From Roseiconus nitratireducens (GTDB taxonomy: Bacteria > Planctomycetota > Planctomycetia > Pirellulales > Pirellulaceae), in assembly GCF_008629675.1 (NCBI RefSeq), contig NZ_VWOX01000014.1, positions 1 to 64,000 of the forward strand: a DNA stretch of 64,000 nt, in the 5' to 3' direction. A program made the position numbers and the translations under genes. Below, in pieces: positions 1 to 7,216 of this stretch; within the stretch, counting starts at the first letter, position 1; each line of letters begins with the position of its first letter. The notes below the pieces were generated by a model, which saw nothing but the letters and a program-made list of their open reading frames with translations, was not told the origin of the DNA and ran no database searches.

Positions 1-231
1 CCGGGGCCCGCAAGCCCCTGGCAAGGGAGCAAAGGGATTTGGGGGGCAATGCCGCAGCCGGATCACCGTGGCGGTGCCGGACCTTCGCGGGGCGCGAGCC
101 CTTGCTCGGACTCCGCCAAGCCGGCATCGTGTGGCCCCCGCCGTTCACCTCGGCCGCGAGTTCCGTCTGATAAGATTTCTCGGAGCCAATGTGGCCAGCT
201 TCCTTTTTGACCCCGCATCATGGAGCCCACA

Positions 232-1611
232 ATGTCACGACGATTTTGGTCATTGCTGCTGTTGGTCGGCACTGTTTGTGCCGTGGCACCGACGGCCGCC
301 GCGCAACCATCTGCTTCGACCCGTCCGAACGTGCTGTTCATTGCGATCGACGATTTGAATCATTGGATCGGCCATCTCAACCGCAATCCCCAGACGATTA
401 CCCCCAACGTCGATCGGCTGGCATCGCGGGGAGTCAGTTTTTCCCATGCCTACTGCGCGGCGCCGGCCTGCAACCCGTCTCGCGCGGCGTTGATGAGCGG
501 AATGAGGCCGTCGACCACCGGCGTCTATCACAACCCTGACGACTACCGTCCCCACATCCGTCCGGATCAAACCTTGAATTCGTACTTTCGCGATCAGGGG
601 TACCTGGCATTGGGGGCAGGCAAAATCTATCACGGCGGCGGCGGCCGATTGGAAGAATGGAACGATTACCAGAAGCGTGCCAAGACGTCGCCAGAAAAGC
701 CGCTGGTGAAGAAGAACTTCAACGGCATCCGCTGGGCACAGCTCGGCGGCGAGGATGATTCGATCCGAGACTATCACACCGTTTCTTATTGCATCGAACA
801 GCTGAAGGCCGAACACGATCAACCCCTCTTTTTGGCCTGCGGAATCTTCCGTCCCCACATGCCCTGGGCGGTTCCCAAAAAGTATTACGACATGCACCCG
901 CTAAAAGACATCCAATTGCCGCCTCATATCAAAGGTGACTTGGAAGACATCCCGTCGGCCGGCGTGCGCACCGCGAAGCCCGATGGGGATCACGCCGCAA
1001 TCACCAAGAACGGCGTGTGGAAAGAAGCCGTACAAGCCTACCTGGCTTCCATCACGTACGCGGATGCTCAACTGGGGCGACTCTTGGACGCCTTCGACCA
1101 ATCCGCCATCGCCGACAACACGGTGATCGTCCTGTGGGGAGATCACGGCTGGCACCTGGGCGAGAAACAGCACTGGCGAAAATTTGCGTTGTGGGAGGAA
1201 GCGACGCGGGCCCCATTGATTTGGGTCGCGCCCGGTGTCACCCCCGAGGGGGCCATCTGCGAACGAACCGTCGATTTCACGAGTGTTTATCCGACGCTTT
1301 GCGAACTGGCCGGACTGGAGATCCCCGAGCACTGTGACGGTGTCAGCATCAAGAAGTTGCTTCGTGACCCGAAGGCCACTTGGGACCGGCCTGCCCTGAC
1401 GACCCACGGTTACCAACGGCACGCGGTGCGTTCGGAGCAGTACCGATACATTCGCTATGACGACGGCAGCGAAGAGCTTTATGACGAGCAGCGCGACCCG
1501 TATGAGTGGAAGAATCTTGCGACCAATCCGGATTACAAAGACGTCATCAAAGAGCTTGCCAAGTGGATGCCCGAAACGGAGACGCCGCCCCATCCTGAAA
1601 ACAAACGTTAG
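232..1611 (+). CDS. Type I sulfatase, iduronate-2-sulfatase-like, secreted
   Basis: Hydrolyses sulfate esters, probably on a sulfated polysaccharide, outside the cytoplasm. From the ATG at 232 the protein is 459 residues and begins with a clear signal peptide ending near AAAQ (residues 1-25). The metal-binding Asp pair is at residues 40-41. The formylglycine signature C-N-P-S-R is at 80-84, with Cys80 the residue converted to formylglycine. The D-H-G-W-H-L-G block at about 304-310 supplies further metal and active-site residues, and its context resembles the iduronate-2-sulfatase subgroup. An in-frame ATG at 220 adds only four residues and sits less well against the signal peptide. The true substrate cannot be read from the sequence. 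The rhodanese gene overlaps its stop codon, suggesting co-transcription. Confidence 0.93.
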   Translation: MSRRFWSLLLLVGTVCAVAPTAAAQPSASTRPNVLFIAIDDLNHWIGHLNRNPQTITPNVDRLASRGVSFSHAYCAAPACNPSRAALMSGMRPSTTGVYHNPDDYRPHIRPDQTLNSYFRDQGYLALGAGKIYHGGGGRLEEWNDYQKRAKTSPEKPLVKKNFNGIRWAQLGGEDDSIRDYHTVSYCIEQLKAEHDQPLFLACGIFRPHMPWAVPKKYYDMHPLKDIQLPPHIKGDLEDIPSAGVRTAKPDGDHAAITKNGVWKEAVQAYLASITYADAQLGRLLDAFDQSAIADNTVIVLWGDHGWHLGEKQHWRKFALWEEATRAPLIWVAPGVTPEGAICERTVDFTSVYPTLCELAGLEIPEHCDGVSIKKLLRDPKATWDRPALTTHGYQRHAVRSEQYRYIRYDDGSEELYDEQRDPYEWKNLATNPDYKDVIKELAKWMPETETPPHPENKR

Positions 1612-2150
1612 TGAATACCGGCAAGGATCTTTCACGCAGCGGGCGCTGCGCGATTTGGCTTTCACGGGCGTGCTTCTCGATCCTTGATTTGTGGGATCGG
1701 CTTTGCGGCAGGCCGTCGGTGCGATCGATCAGCACCGCCGAGCTTGTTGCTCGAATGCAACACGCGAACGAGGATGCCAACGCCAATGGGGTGTCCGTTT
1801 CGAACGATCGCGGCGGCACCGCACCGGTGGTTCTGGTGGACGTCCGAACGGAAGCCGAATGGTCCGTTTCAAAGATCCCCGGATCCATTACCGAACCGGA
1901 ATACTGCGCGAGGAAGGACGACTTTCGTCATCGGGTTGTCGTCCCCTATTGCACGATCGGTGGACGCAGTCATCTGTACACGCGACGATTGATCGCGCAG
2001 GGCATCGATGCCCGCAACTATACGGAAAGCGTGGTTGGCTGGTGCCAGGCCGGCGAGCCCTTGGTCGACGCGACGGGACAGCCGACCAAACGCGTTCACG
2101 TTTACCACCGTGTCTTTACCGTGCCGGGTGATTACGTGTCCGTCAGTTAA
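1611..2150 (+). CDS. Rhodanese-like domain protein
   Basis: Single rhodanese fold, the family that moves sulfane sulfur through an active-site cysteine. Visible parts are the STAELVARM start of the domain (about residue 41), VLVDVRTEAEW (about 70-80) and the active-site loop C-T-I-G-G-R-S (about 117-123), which keeps the catalytic Cys and Arg. The GTG start at 1611 overlaps the last base of the sulfatase stop (TAGTG), implying translational coupling. Another in-frame GTG at 1719 would start just before the domain, so the first 36 residues are uncertain. The link with a sulfatase is suggestive of sulfur metabolism, but that is inference. Confidence 0.8.
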   Translation: MNTGKDLSRSGRCAIWLSRACFSILDLWDRLCGRPSVRSISTAELVARMQHANEDANANGVSVSNDRGGTAPVVLVDVRTEAEWSVSKIPGSITEPEYCARKDDFRHRVVVPYCTIGGRSHLYTRRLIAQGIDARNYTESVVGWCQAGEPLVDATGQPTKRVHVYHRVFTVPGDYVSVS

Positions 2151-2183
2151 CGCGCGGTGCGCGATCGGAGCGACACTCCGAGC

Positions 2184-2220
2184 CTGTTGACTCAATGGGC
2201 CCTGTTGGACTCAGTGGGCC
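2184..2220. repeat. Imperfect 18/19-nt tandem duplication
   Basis: Two adjacent copies of a CTGTTG(G)ACTCARTGGGCC unit lie in the spacer after the rhodanese gene. They differ by one inserted G and one substitution. No function is evident. Confidence 0.7.
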
Positions 2221-2314
2221 AAGAGTGGTTCGGGTCCCGTTCTTCGGTCGCGGCGCGTTGCAAGCGACTGCACCGTTGAGTATTCGCAATGATCACGCGC
2301 GTCAAAACAGCCCG

Positions 2315-2343
2315 TTGCCTTGATCGACTTTGCAATTCATAAT
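2315..2343 (+). promoter_or_regulatory. Candidate sigma-70 promoter of the small lipoprotein gene
   Basis: TTGCCT (2315-2320) and CATAAT (2338-2343) are separated by 17 nt and lie about 37 nt upstream of the ATG at 2380. The spacing and similarity to the housekeeping consensus are good, but this is a sequence match only. Confidence 0.4.
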
Positions 2344-2379
2344 TACGCTTTGGTTCACTCCATCAACGAAGGTTAATTC

Positions 2380-2559
2380 ATGAAACGTTTCCTGTGCATC
2401 TTTTCCCTTGCCGTCGCTGTTGTTCCGTTGGCCGGTTGCGGTAGCAGTGGCCCGACCAACACCGTGGAAAACGCGAGTGTGGAAGATATCCAAAGTTACG
2501 AACAGATGATCGCTGAAGAAGAAGCGGCAGCCAACGCGGCAATGGAAGGCCAGCAGTAA
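2380..2559 (+). CDS. Small planctomycete lipoprotein (59 aa)
   Basis: A 59-residue protein: basic start MKRF, hydrophobic stretch, then the lipobox L-A-G-C, so Cys20 would be lipidated and the protein exported and membrane-anchored. The rest is acidic and Ala-rich (IAEEEAAANAAM). Its function is unknown. A gene of the same type (lipobox, about 60 residues, acidic tail) lies at 63585-63785 beside another DUF1559 gene, so lipoprotein and DUF1559 look like a recurring pair. Here the two genes converge on a shared terminator. The start fits a promoter candidate 37 nt upstream. Confidence 0.8.
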   Translation: MKRFLCIFSLAVAVVPLAGCGSSGPTNTVENASVEDIQSYEQMIAEEEAAANAAMEGQQ

Positions 2560-2673
2560 GTTCGGTTCCCAGCGATCGCGTGCACACGCGCATCAGGCAT
2601 GCGCGATGTGTCGCGACGCGATCACAAATCAACGCCGTGCTTCACCAGCGTCGGCGACCTGGATCAAAAAAAG

Positions 2674-2705
2674 AACGCCCCGCAATCAGATGACTGCGGG
2701 GCGTT
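2674..2705. terminator. Bidirectional intrinsic terminator
   Basis: Inverted repeat AACGCCCCGCA (2674-2684) / TGCGGGGCGTT (2695-2705). It has T-rich sequence on the right and A-rich sequence on the left, so it can end both the + strand lipoprotein gene and the - strand DUF1559 gene. Confidence 0.85.
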
Positions 2706-2752
2706 TTTCGTGACGTCGATCGAAAGCCGAAGTGCTTTCGAAATAACGGAGG

Positions 2753-3961
2753 CTACTGATTCAGCTGTTCTTGAATCGTTTCTTTCGAAGCGCGTGTTCC
2801 CAAGGCACCCCACAGACCGTAGGGGCTTTGCATCCCGGGTGCTTGAACGCCCGTGCCTTGCCGATAGACCATCCCGGCGCGAGCATTGCCGGCTTCGATC
2901 GAATCGGTCAGGAAGATGACAGCACCGTCGCCCATCAGCACGTGCACCCCACCTTGGTGGCGACTGGACGGCGGGTGAATCCCCGTTTGTCCGGGGTTGT
3001 TGCCGCCGCAGATTTCACTGTTGGGAGGCAGAATCGTGTGGCAGGTTGAGAACACACACCAAAAGTCTGCCCAGCGGAAGCCGCGACCGTTGGTGGAGCC
3101 CGGCAGGGTCACGCCCGTCGGGGCCCAGAACTGCGGGCGTGCCGGGTCAATTTGCCCTTGGTCCTCGCACCACTTCGGGTTGTCGCGAACGTTCGCCGGC
3201 GGGTTCTCGCTGGAGTTGTTCGTCTGAATCGTTCGGTTGTCTCGGTCACCCAAGTCGGTGGCGAACTCGCCCATCGCGATTGTGTTGGACAGACCGTCCA
3301 ATACGTCACGGAACTTGGAACGTCCGTGGACGACAAAGAATCCACGTTCGGCGACACGCGAATCTTCAGCCCAACCGGAGTTCGGCGGATCGTTGACGCG
3401 CTGCGTTCCGCGGATCGACCACCACATCGAATCCCCCAAGCACACACCGTAGTTGGTCCGGCCCAACGCGGGCAGGCCGACGCCGGGGTCGCTGGGGCAT
3501 CGCATGGTTGGCAACTCCGTGACCCACGGCAGGTAGCGAGCTTGCGTGGGGGTCGGGCCCATGGCGGGCCACGGCGGGGTGCGGGGCGTTGCCGGATCGA
3601 CCGCGTCGTAAACGCTCGGGTTGGCGATCTGTTCCCAAAGGCCCTGCTGTTCCAAGAACGGAGTCATTCCAACAAGAGCGCTCAAACGCCACACGTTGGA
3701 GTCGTCGCGCGCCGTCCACCAGTTGTTCGGTCCGGTGCCGGTTGTGCCGCCGCCGTGCATCGGAAGTTCTTTGTAGGCGCTGTGATAGTTGTGCAGGGCC
3801 AAACCAAGCTGCTTGAAATTATTGCTGCAACTCATCCGGCGCGCGGCTTCGCGCGCAGCCTGGACTGCCGGCAATAGCAGCCCCACAAGAATGCCAATGA
3901 TGGCGATCACGACCAGCAGTTCCACCAAGGTGAAACCCTGCCGCGCAGATCTTTCTCTCAT
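2753..3961 (-). CDS. DUF1559 protein with type IV pilin-like N-terminus (copy 1)
   Basis: From the ATG at 3961 the protein is 402 residues. It opens MRERSARQ followed by the prepilin-type motif G-FTLVELLVVIAIIG, so a prepilin peptidase probably cleaves after the Gly and methylates the Phe. The mature protein would have one N-terminal hydrophobic helix and a large exported domain. The C-terminal H-X9-DG motif typical of DUF1559 is present (HQGG...MGDG). An upstream in-frame start at 4057 would add 32 residues before the pilin motif and is rejected on family grounds; GAGGAAATTGGGA precedes 3961. It is nearly identical to the next gene (4507-5712), a recent tandem duplication. The molecular role of DUF1559 proteins is unknown; they are greatly expanded in planctomycetes. 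Confidence 0.92.
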   Translation of the reverse strand: MRERSARQGFTLVELLVVIAIIGILVGLLLPAVQAAREAARRMSCSNNFKQLGLALHNYHSAYKELPMHGGGTTGTGPNNWWTARDDSNVWRLSALVGMTPFLEQQGLWEQIANPSVYDAVDPATPRTPPWPAMGPTPTQARYLPWVTELPTMRCPSDPGVGLPALGRTNYGVCLGDSMWWSIRGTQRVNDPPNSGWAEDSRVAERGFFVVHGRSKFRDVLDGLSNTIAMGEFATDLGDRDNRTIQTNNSSENPPANVRDNPKWCEDQGQIDPARPQFWAPTGVTLPGSTNGRGFRWADFWCVFSTCHTILPPNSEICGGNNPGQTGIHPPSSRHQGGVHVLMGDGAVIFLTDSIEAGNARAGMVYRQGTGVQAPGMQSPYGLWGALGTRASKETIQEQLNQ

Positions 3962-4446
3962 TCCCAATTTCCTCTCGAAATCTCTTTTAAACGACAACCG
4001 GAGTGATGTGGTTGGATGTCCCGCTGGGGCACTGGTGGAACGCGTCAAGCGGAGCACGCGTGTTTCGCATTAGCCGCGGAATGATTCGAACGATGCCGGC
4101 ACATACATTCGCCAGAGATGGCGACCGACAAATTGACTCGCAACCTCGATCGATTAAAGCTTTCCGGTAGACAAAACGGATCGCGCAAAGTCGGGAAGAA
4201 CTCAAGAATCTCAGAAATATTTTTCGGCGGGGCTGTTCCGCTTGGCCAAGGAGGGGGGCTGTGGGGCGCAGGCTGCGGTCAGCGAATAAAGGCTCGCGGG
4301 CAAGCGGCGAAGCCGCAAACACAAGCAGTGGCATTGGAGAACCGGATTGTTGCCGACGCACGGTGTTGCTAACCCTCCGGACTGCCAACCCTTCCGGTTA
4401 CAAACCCTCTCGAAGAACCTCTGTTTCGGTGTGAACCAACAAAAAA
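3962..4446. other. Spacer between the two DUF1559 genes
   Basis: About 485 nt without a credible gene on either strand. It should hold the promoter of copy 1 (reading leftwards), but I could not pick out convincing -35/-10 boxes. Confidence 0.5.
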
Positions 4447-4474
4447 GCCCCGCCTCGGTTATCCGAAGCGGGGC
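4447..4474 (-). terminator. Intrinsic terminator of DUF1559 copy 2
   Basis: On the minus strand GCCCCGCTTCGG / CCGAGGCGGGGC form a 12-bp stem with one G-T or mismatched step and a 4-nt loop, followed by a run of six T. It lies 33 nt after the stop of the 4507-5712 gene. Confidence 0.88.
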
Positions 4475-4506
4475 ACAAGGGGTTTCTCAGGCACGCGGCC
4501 GAGCGA

Positions 4507-5712
4507 CTACTGATTCAATTGCTCCTGAATCGTCTCACGCGATGCCCGGGTGCCGAGAGCGCCCCACAGCCCGTAGGGGCTGACGGAGCCCGGCGATTGC
4601 CCGTCGGTGCCCTGTCGATAGACCATGCCGGCATTCGAATTGCCTGCTTCGATCGAATCGGTCAGGAACACAACCGCGCCGTCGCCCATCAGCACGTGGG
4701 CTCCGCCCTGGTGTCGACTGGATGGCGGATGGATCCCGGTTTGTCCCGGGTTGTTGCCGCCACAGATCTCGCTGTTGGGCGGCAAGATCGTGTGGCAGGT
4801 TGAAAACACGCACCAGAAGTCCGCCCACCGATAGCCACGTCCATTGGTCGCCCCTGGCAGGGTGACGCCTTGGGCCCAAAACCGGGGCCGCTCCGGATCA
4901 ATCTGGCCTTGATTGAAGCACCACTTGGGGTTGTCGCGGATGCTGGCCGGCGGGTTCTGGCTGCCGTTGTTGGTCTGGATCGTGCGGGTGTCGCGATCGC
5001 CCAGGTCCGTCGCGAATTCGCCCATCGCGACGGTGTTGGATAGCCCGTCCAGGACGTCGCGAAATTTCGATTCGCCATGAACGACAAAGAATCCCCGCTC
5101 GGCGGCGCGAGAGTCCTGCCGCCAGCCAGAGTTCGGCGGGTCGTTGACACGTTGCGTTCCGCGGATCGACCACCACATCGAATCGCCCAGACAAACGCCG
5201 TAGTTGGTTCGTCCGAGTGCGGGCAATCCCACACCAGGGTCACTCGGACACCGCAGCGTCGGCAGCTCGGTCACCCAGGGCAGGTATCGGGCCTGCGTGG
5301 GAGTCGGGCCCATGGGGGGCCAGGGGGGGGTTCTTGGAATGTCGGGGTCGACGGCGTCAAACGTGCTGGGGTTGGAGATTTGCTCCCACAAACCCTGTTG
5401 CTCCAGGAAAGGCGTCATTCCGACCAAGGCGCTCAGCCGCCATACGTTTGAATCGTCGCGGCTGGTCCACCAGTTGTTCGGACCGGTTCCGGTCGTGCCG
5501 CCGCCGTGCATCGGCAGCTGCTTGTAGGCGCTGTGATAATTGTGCAACGCCAGCCCGAGCTGTTTGAAATTGTTGCTACAGCTCATGCGGCGGGCCGCTT
5601 CGCGAGCCGCCTGGACTGCCGGAAGCAGCAGCCCCACAAGAATGCCAATGATGGCGATGACGACCAGCAGCTCCACCAGCGTGAAGCCCCGACGTCGCAG
5701 ATTGCTTCGCAT
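4507..5712 (-). CDS. DUF1559 protein with type IV pilin-like N-terminus (copy 2)
   Basis: 401 residues starting MRSNLRRR before the prepilin motif G-FTLVELLVVIAIIG, with a good ribosome binding site (TAAGGAG about 10 nt upstream of the ATG). The exported domain carries the DUF1559 H-X9-DG motif near the C-terminus and ends in TIQEQLNQ. It differs from copy 1 mainly at scattered positions (for example LPTLRC versus LPTMRC, GGAHVL versus GGVHVL) and the basic N-terminal tail, so the pair is a tandem duplication kept at high identity. Each copy has its own terminator, so they may be expressed separately. Function unknown; a surface or pseudopilus role is an inference from the pilin-like leader. 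Confidence 0.93.
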   Translation of the reverse strand: MRSNLRRRGFTLVELLVVIAIIGILVGLLLPAVQAAREAARRMSCSNNFKQLGLALHNYHSAYKQLPMHGGGTTGTGPNNWWTSRDDSNVWRLSALVGMTPFLEQQGLWEQISNPSTFDAVDPDIPRTPPWPPMGPTPTQARYLPWVTELPTLRCPSDPGVGLPALGRTNYGVCLGDSMWWSIRGTQRVNDPPNSGWRQDSRAAERGFFVVHGESKFRDVLDGLSNTVAMGEFATDLGDRDTRTIQTNNGSQNPPASIRDNPKWCFNQGQIDPERPRFWAQGVTLPGATNGRGYRWADFWCVFSTCHTILPPNSEICGGNNPGQTGIHPPSSRHQGGAHVLMGDGAVVFLTDSIEAGNSNAGMVYRQGTDGQSPGSVSPYGLWGALGTRASRETIQEQLNQ

Positions 5713-6006
5713 ACTGCAATCTCCTTACAATTGATAGAATGAGTTAACGGGAATGGGACCACCCTAGGTTCCTCGATTTTCCCAATCCATCAACCCACCT
5801 GCGGGGCCTGGATCGGCCCCCTCTTGTTGGCAGGGCATTGAAAGCTGCAGCGTTCTTCTGGTTGGTCCCCGCTTTGACTTCAGCGATTGAGGGAGATCCG
5901 GCAAGGGATCGTTGCCCACCGTAGCGAATCGCGGCAGCAGGGTGTGAAGAAGCCAATCGCTTTGAGCTGAAACGAAAATCGGAGACAAAGCGTAGGCGGA
6001 AACGAA

Positions 6007-6041
6007 GAAAGCCCGACGTTCCAATCGGAACGCCGGGCTTC
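6007..6041 (-). terminator. Terminator downstream of tRNA-Glu
   Basis: Near-perfect inverted repeat GAAAGCCCGACGTTCC / GGAACGCCGGGCTTC with a 4-nt loop. On the minus strand a T-rich stretch (CTTTCTTCG) follows it. It lies 19 nt beyond the tRNA 3' end. Confidence 0.75.
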
Positions 6042-6059
6042 AATGAACTCTTTGTGGAG

Positions 6060-6132
6060 TGACCCCTACGGGACTCGAACCCGTGTTACCGCCGTGAAAG
6101 GGCGATGTCCTAGACCGCTAGACGAAGGGGCC
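6060..6132 (-). tRNA. tRNA-Glu (anticodon UUC)
   Basis: The minus strand folds as a 73-nt tRNA. The acceptor arm GGCCCCT pairs with AGGGGTC (one G-T), the discriminator is A, the anticodon loop is C-TTTCA-C with anticodon TTC, and the T arm contains GGTTCGAGTCC. The sequence closely follows the bacterial tRNA-Glu pattern (GTCTAG D-arm, CGCCCTTTCACGGCG anticodon arm). CCA is not encoded. Confidence 0.97.
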
Positions 6133-6402
6133 GGGCGCGACACTCTGGCAGAACCAGCCGTCGCTGGGCGGAGTTGTACCGAAGACCGCGATTGACCGTC
6201 AAGGGTTCAGGACGGAGTCAGCGTCAAATCGCCACGCATTTTTGCGATGCAGCAAATCGAACCAACCACCCCGTCAATCGATGTCCCGCGAATCAAACAC
6301 CACGAGTCATGCTGCCGGGAGCAGCGGCGCGGCGAGCACGGTTGAACGGAATTCCCCAGACCGTCAGAGTTGCGGCGGAACGAGCCTGGCCGCGACGGCT
6401 TA

Positions 6403-6597
6403 TCAGGCATCGACCGGAGCGTCGCCAGACTCCAGGCTTTTCTTGATCGCCTCATAGACTTCGCGGCGGTGCACCGGCACTTCGCGTGGGGCTTCAACAC
6501 CCAGACGCACCTTATCACCACGGATCTCAACGACGACAATCTTGATGTCGTTGTTGATGACGATACTCTCGTTCTTCTTTCTCGATAAAACCAACAT
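6403..6597 (-). CDS. csrA: Carbon storage regulator CsrA
   Basis: A 64-residue RNA-binding regulator that as a homodimer binds GGA motifs in mRNA leaders and controls translation. It matches the family over its full length: MLVLSRKKNESIVI at the N-terminus (Arg6 in SRK and the first RNA-binding strand), VRLGVEAPREVPVHR in the middle (second RNA-binding strand with the conserved Arg), then an alpha helix and an acidic tail. AAAGGA sits upstream of the ATG. It stands alone upstream of tRNA-Glu on the same strand, with no flagellar neighbours (no fliW). Confidence 0.97.
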   Translation of the reverse strand: MLVLSRKKNESIVINNDIKIVVVEIRGDKVRLGVEAPREVPVHRREVYEAIKKSLESGDAPVDA

Positions 6598-6754
6598 TGT
6601 TTCAGTCCTTTCGTTGACCGGCCTGATTTCATGGATTGGATGCCTACGAGGCGAACCAGCGTCCGACTGGGAGGGTCATTCGGCAAGATCGCTGTAGGCC
6701 GGTTCAATGCGGAGGCCCAGCATGGGAGATACGGGCTTCCACTCCTACTGTCCA

Positions 6755-6782
6755 ACTCTAGAACAAAAATAGTGCCGGTCAA
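6755..6782 (-). promoter_or_regulatory. Candidate sigma-70 promoter of csrA
   Basis: On the minus strand TTGACC (6782-6777) and TAGAGT (6760-6755) are 16 nt apart. This would give csrA an untranslated leader of roughly 150 nt. Sequence match only. Confidence 0.35.
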
Positions 6783-7136
6783 GGAATTCTGGCTTGACAA
6801 ACACCGGATTTTGACCATTCCGGGCCCCCACTGGAACACCTAATCCGCAAATCTCCACTTTCGGGGGGGCTGCCGCCGCGTGCGGTCCGTGTGGCGGAGA
6901 TTGCCCGGATTCGCTCCCGCGGCCCCTCATGGCCACGTCGCTGGGCAAGAGACTGGGGCCACGCAGGGAAGGAAATTCGAGTTTCGCCGGACCCGATTCC
7001 GACCGGCTGGGCGTGTCGCGACTCAACGCTGACCGCGATCCAAGACGCTCACAACGCGATCCGGATTGGCCTCCGGGACTCCTGAGCGGGTGTCGGCAGA
7101 GCGTTGATTCATGTCGGACGCCCGTCAACAAAAAAA
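6783..7136. other. Spacer upstream of csrA
   Basis: Between the candidate csrA promoter and the secretin terminator I see no credible gene or RNA. The short open frames here lack start signals and family features. Confidence 0.45.
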
Positions 7137-7166
7137 CGCGACGCAGCCGGTTGGCTGCGTCGCGTC
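7137..7166 (-). terminator. Strong intrinsic terminator of the secretin gene
   Basis: Perfect 13-bp inverted repeat ACGCGACGCAGCC / GGCTGCGTCGCGT around a 4-nt loop. On the minus strand a run of seven T follows, about 50 nt after the stop codon at 7217. Confidence 0.95.
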
Positions 7167-7216
7167 ATGAGATTCGTCGGGGGCGGTCGTAGGCACCGCC
7201 CTCGTGATTCGGACCG

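Noticed and set aside
1..219. Short frames in the first 219 nt on both strands
   Set aside because: Overlapping frames in both directions without start signals or protein character; treated as upstream spacer of the sulfatase.
3962..4057. Upstream start of DUF1559 copy 1 at 4057
   Set aside because: It would put 32 extra residues before the prepilin motif, unlike copy 2 and the family.
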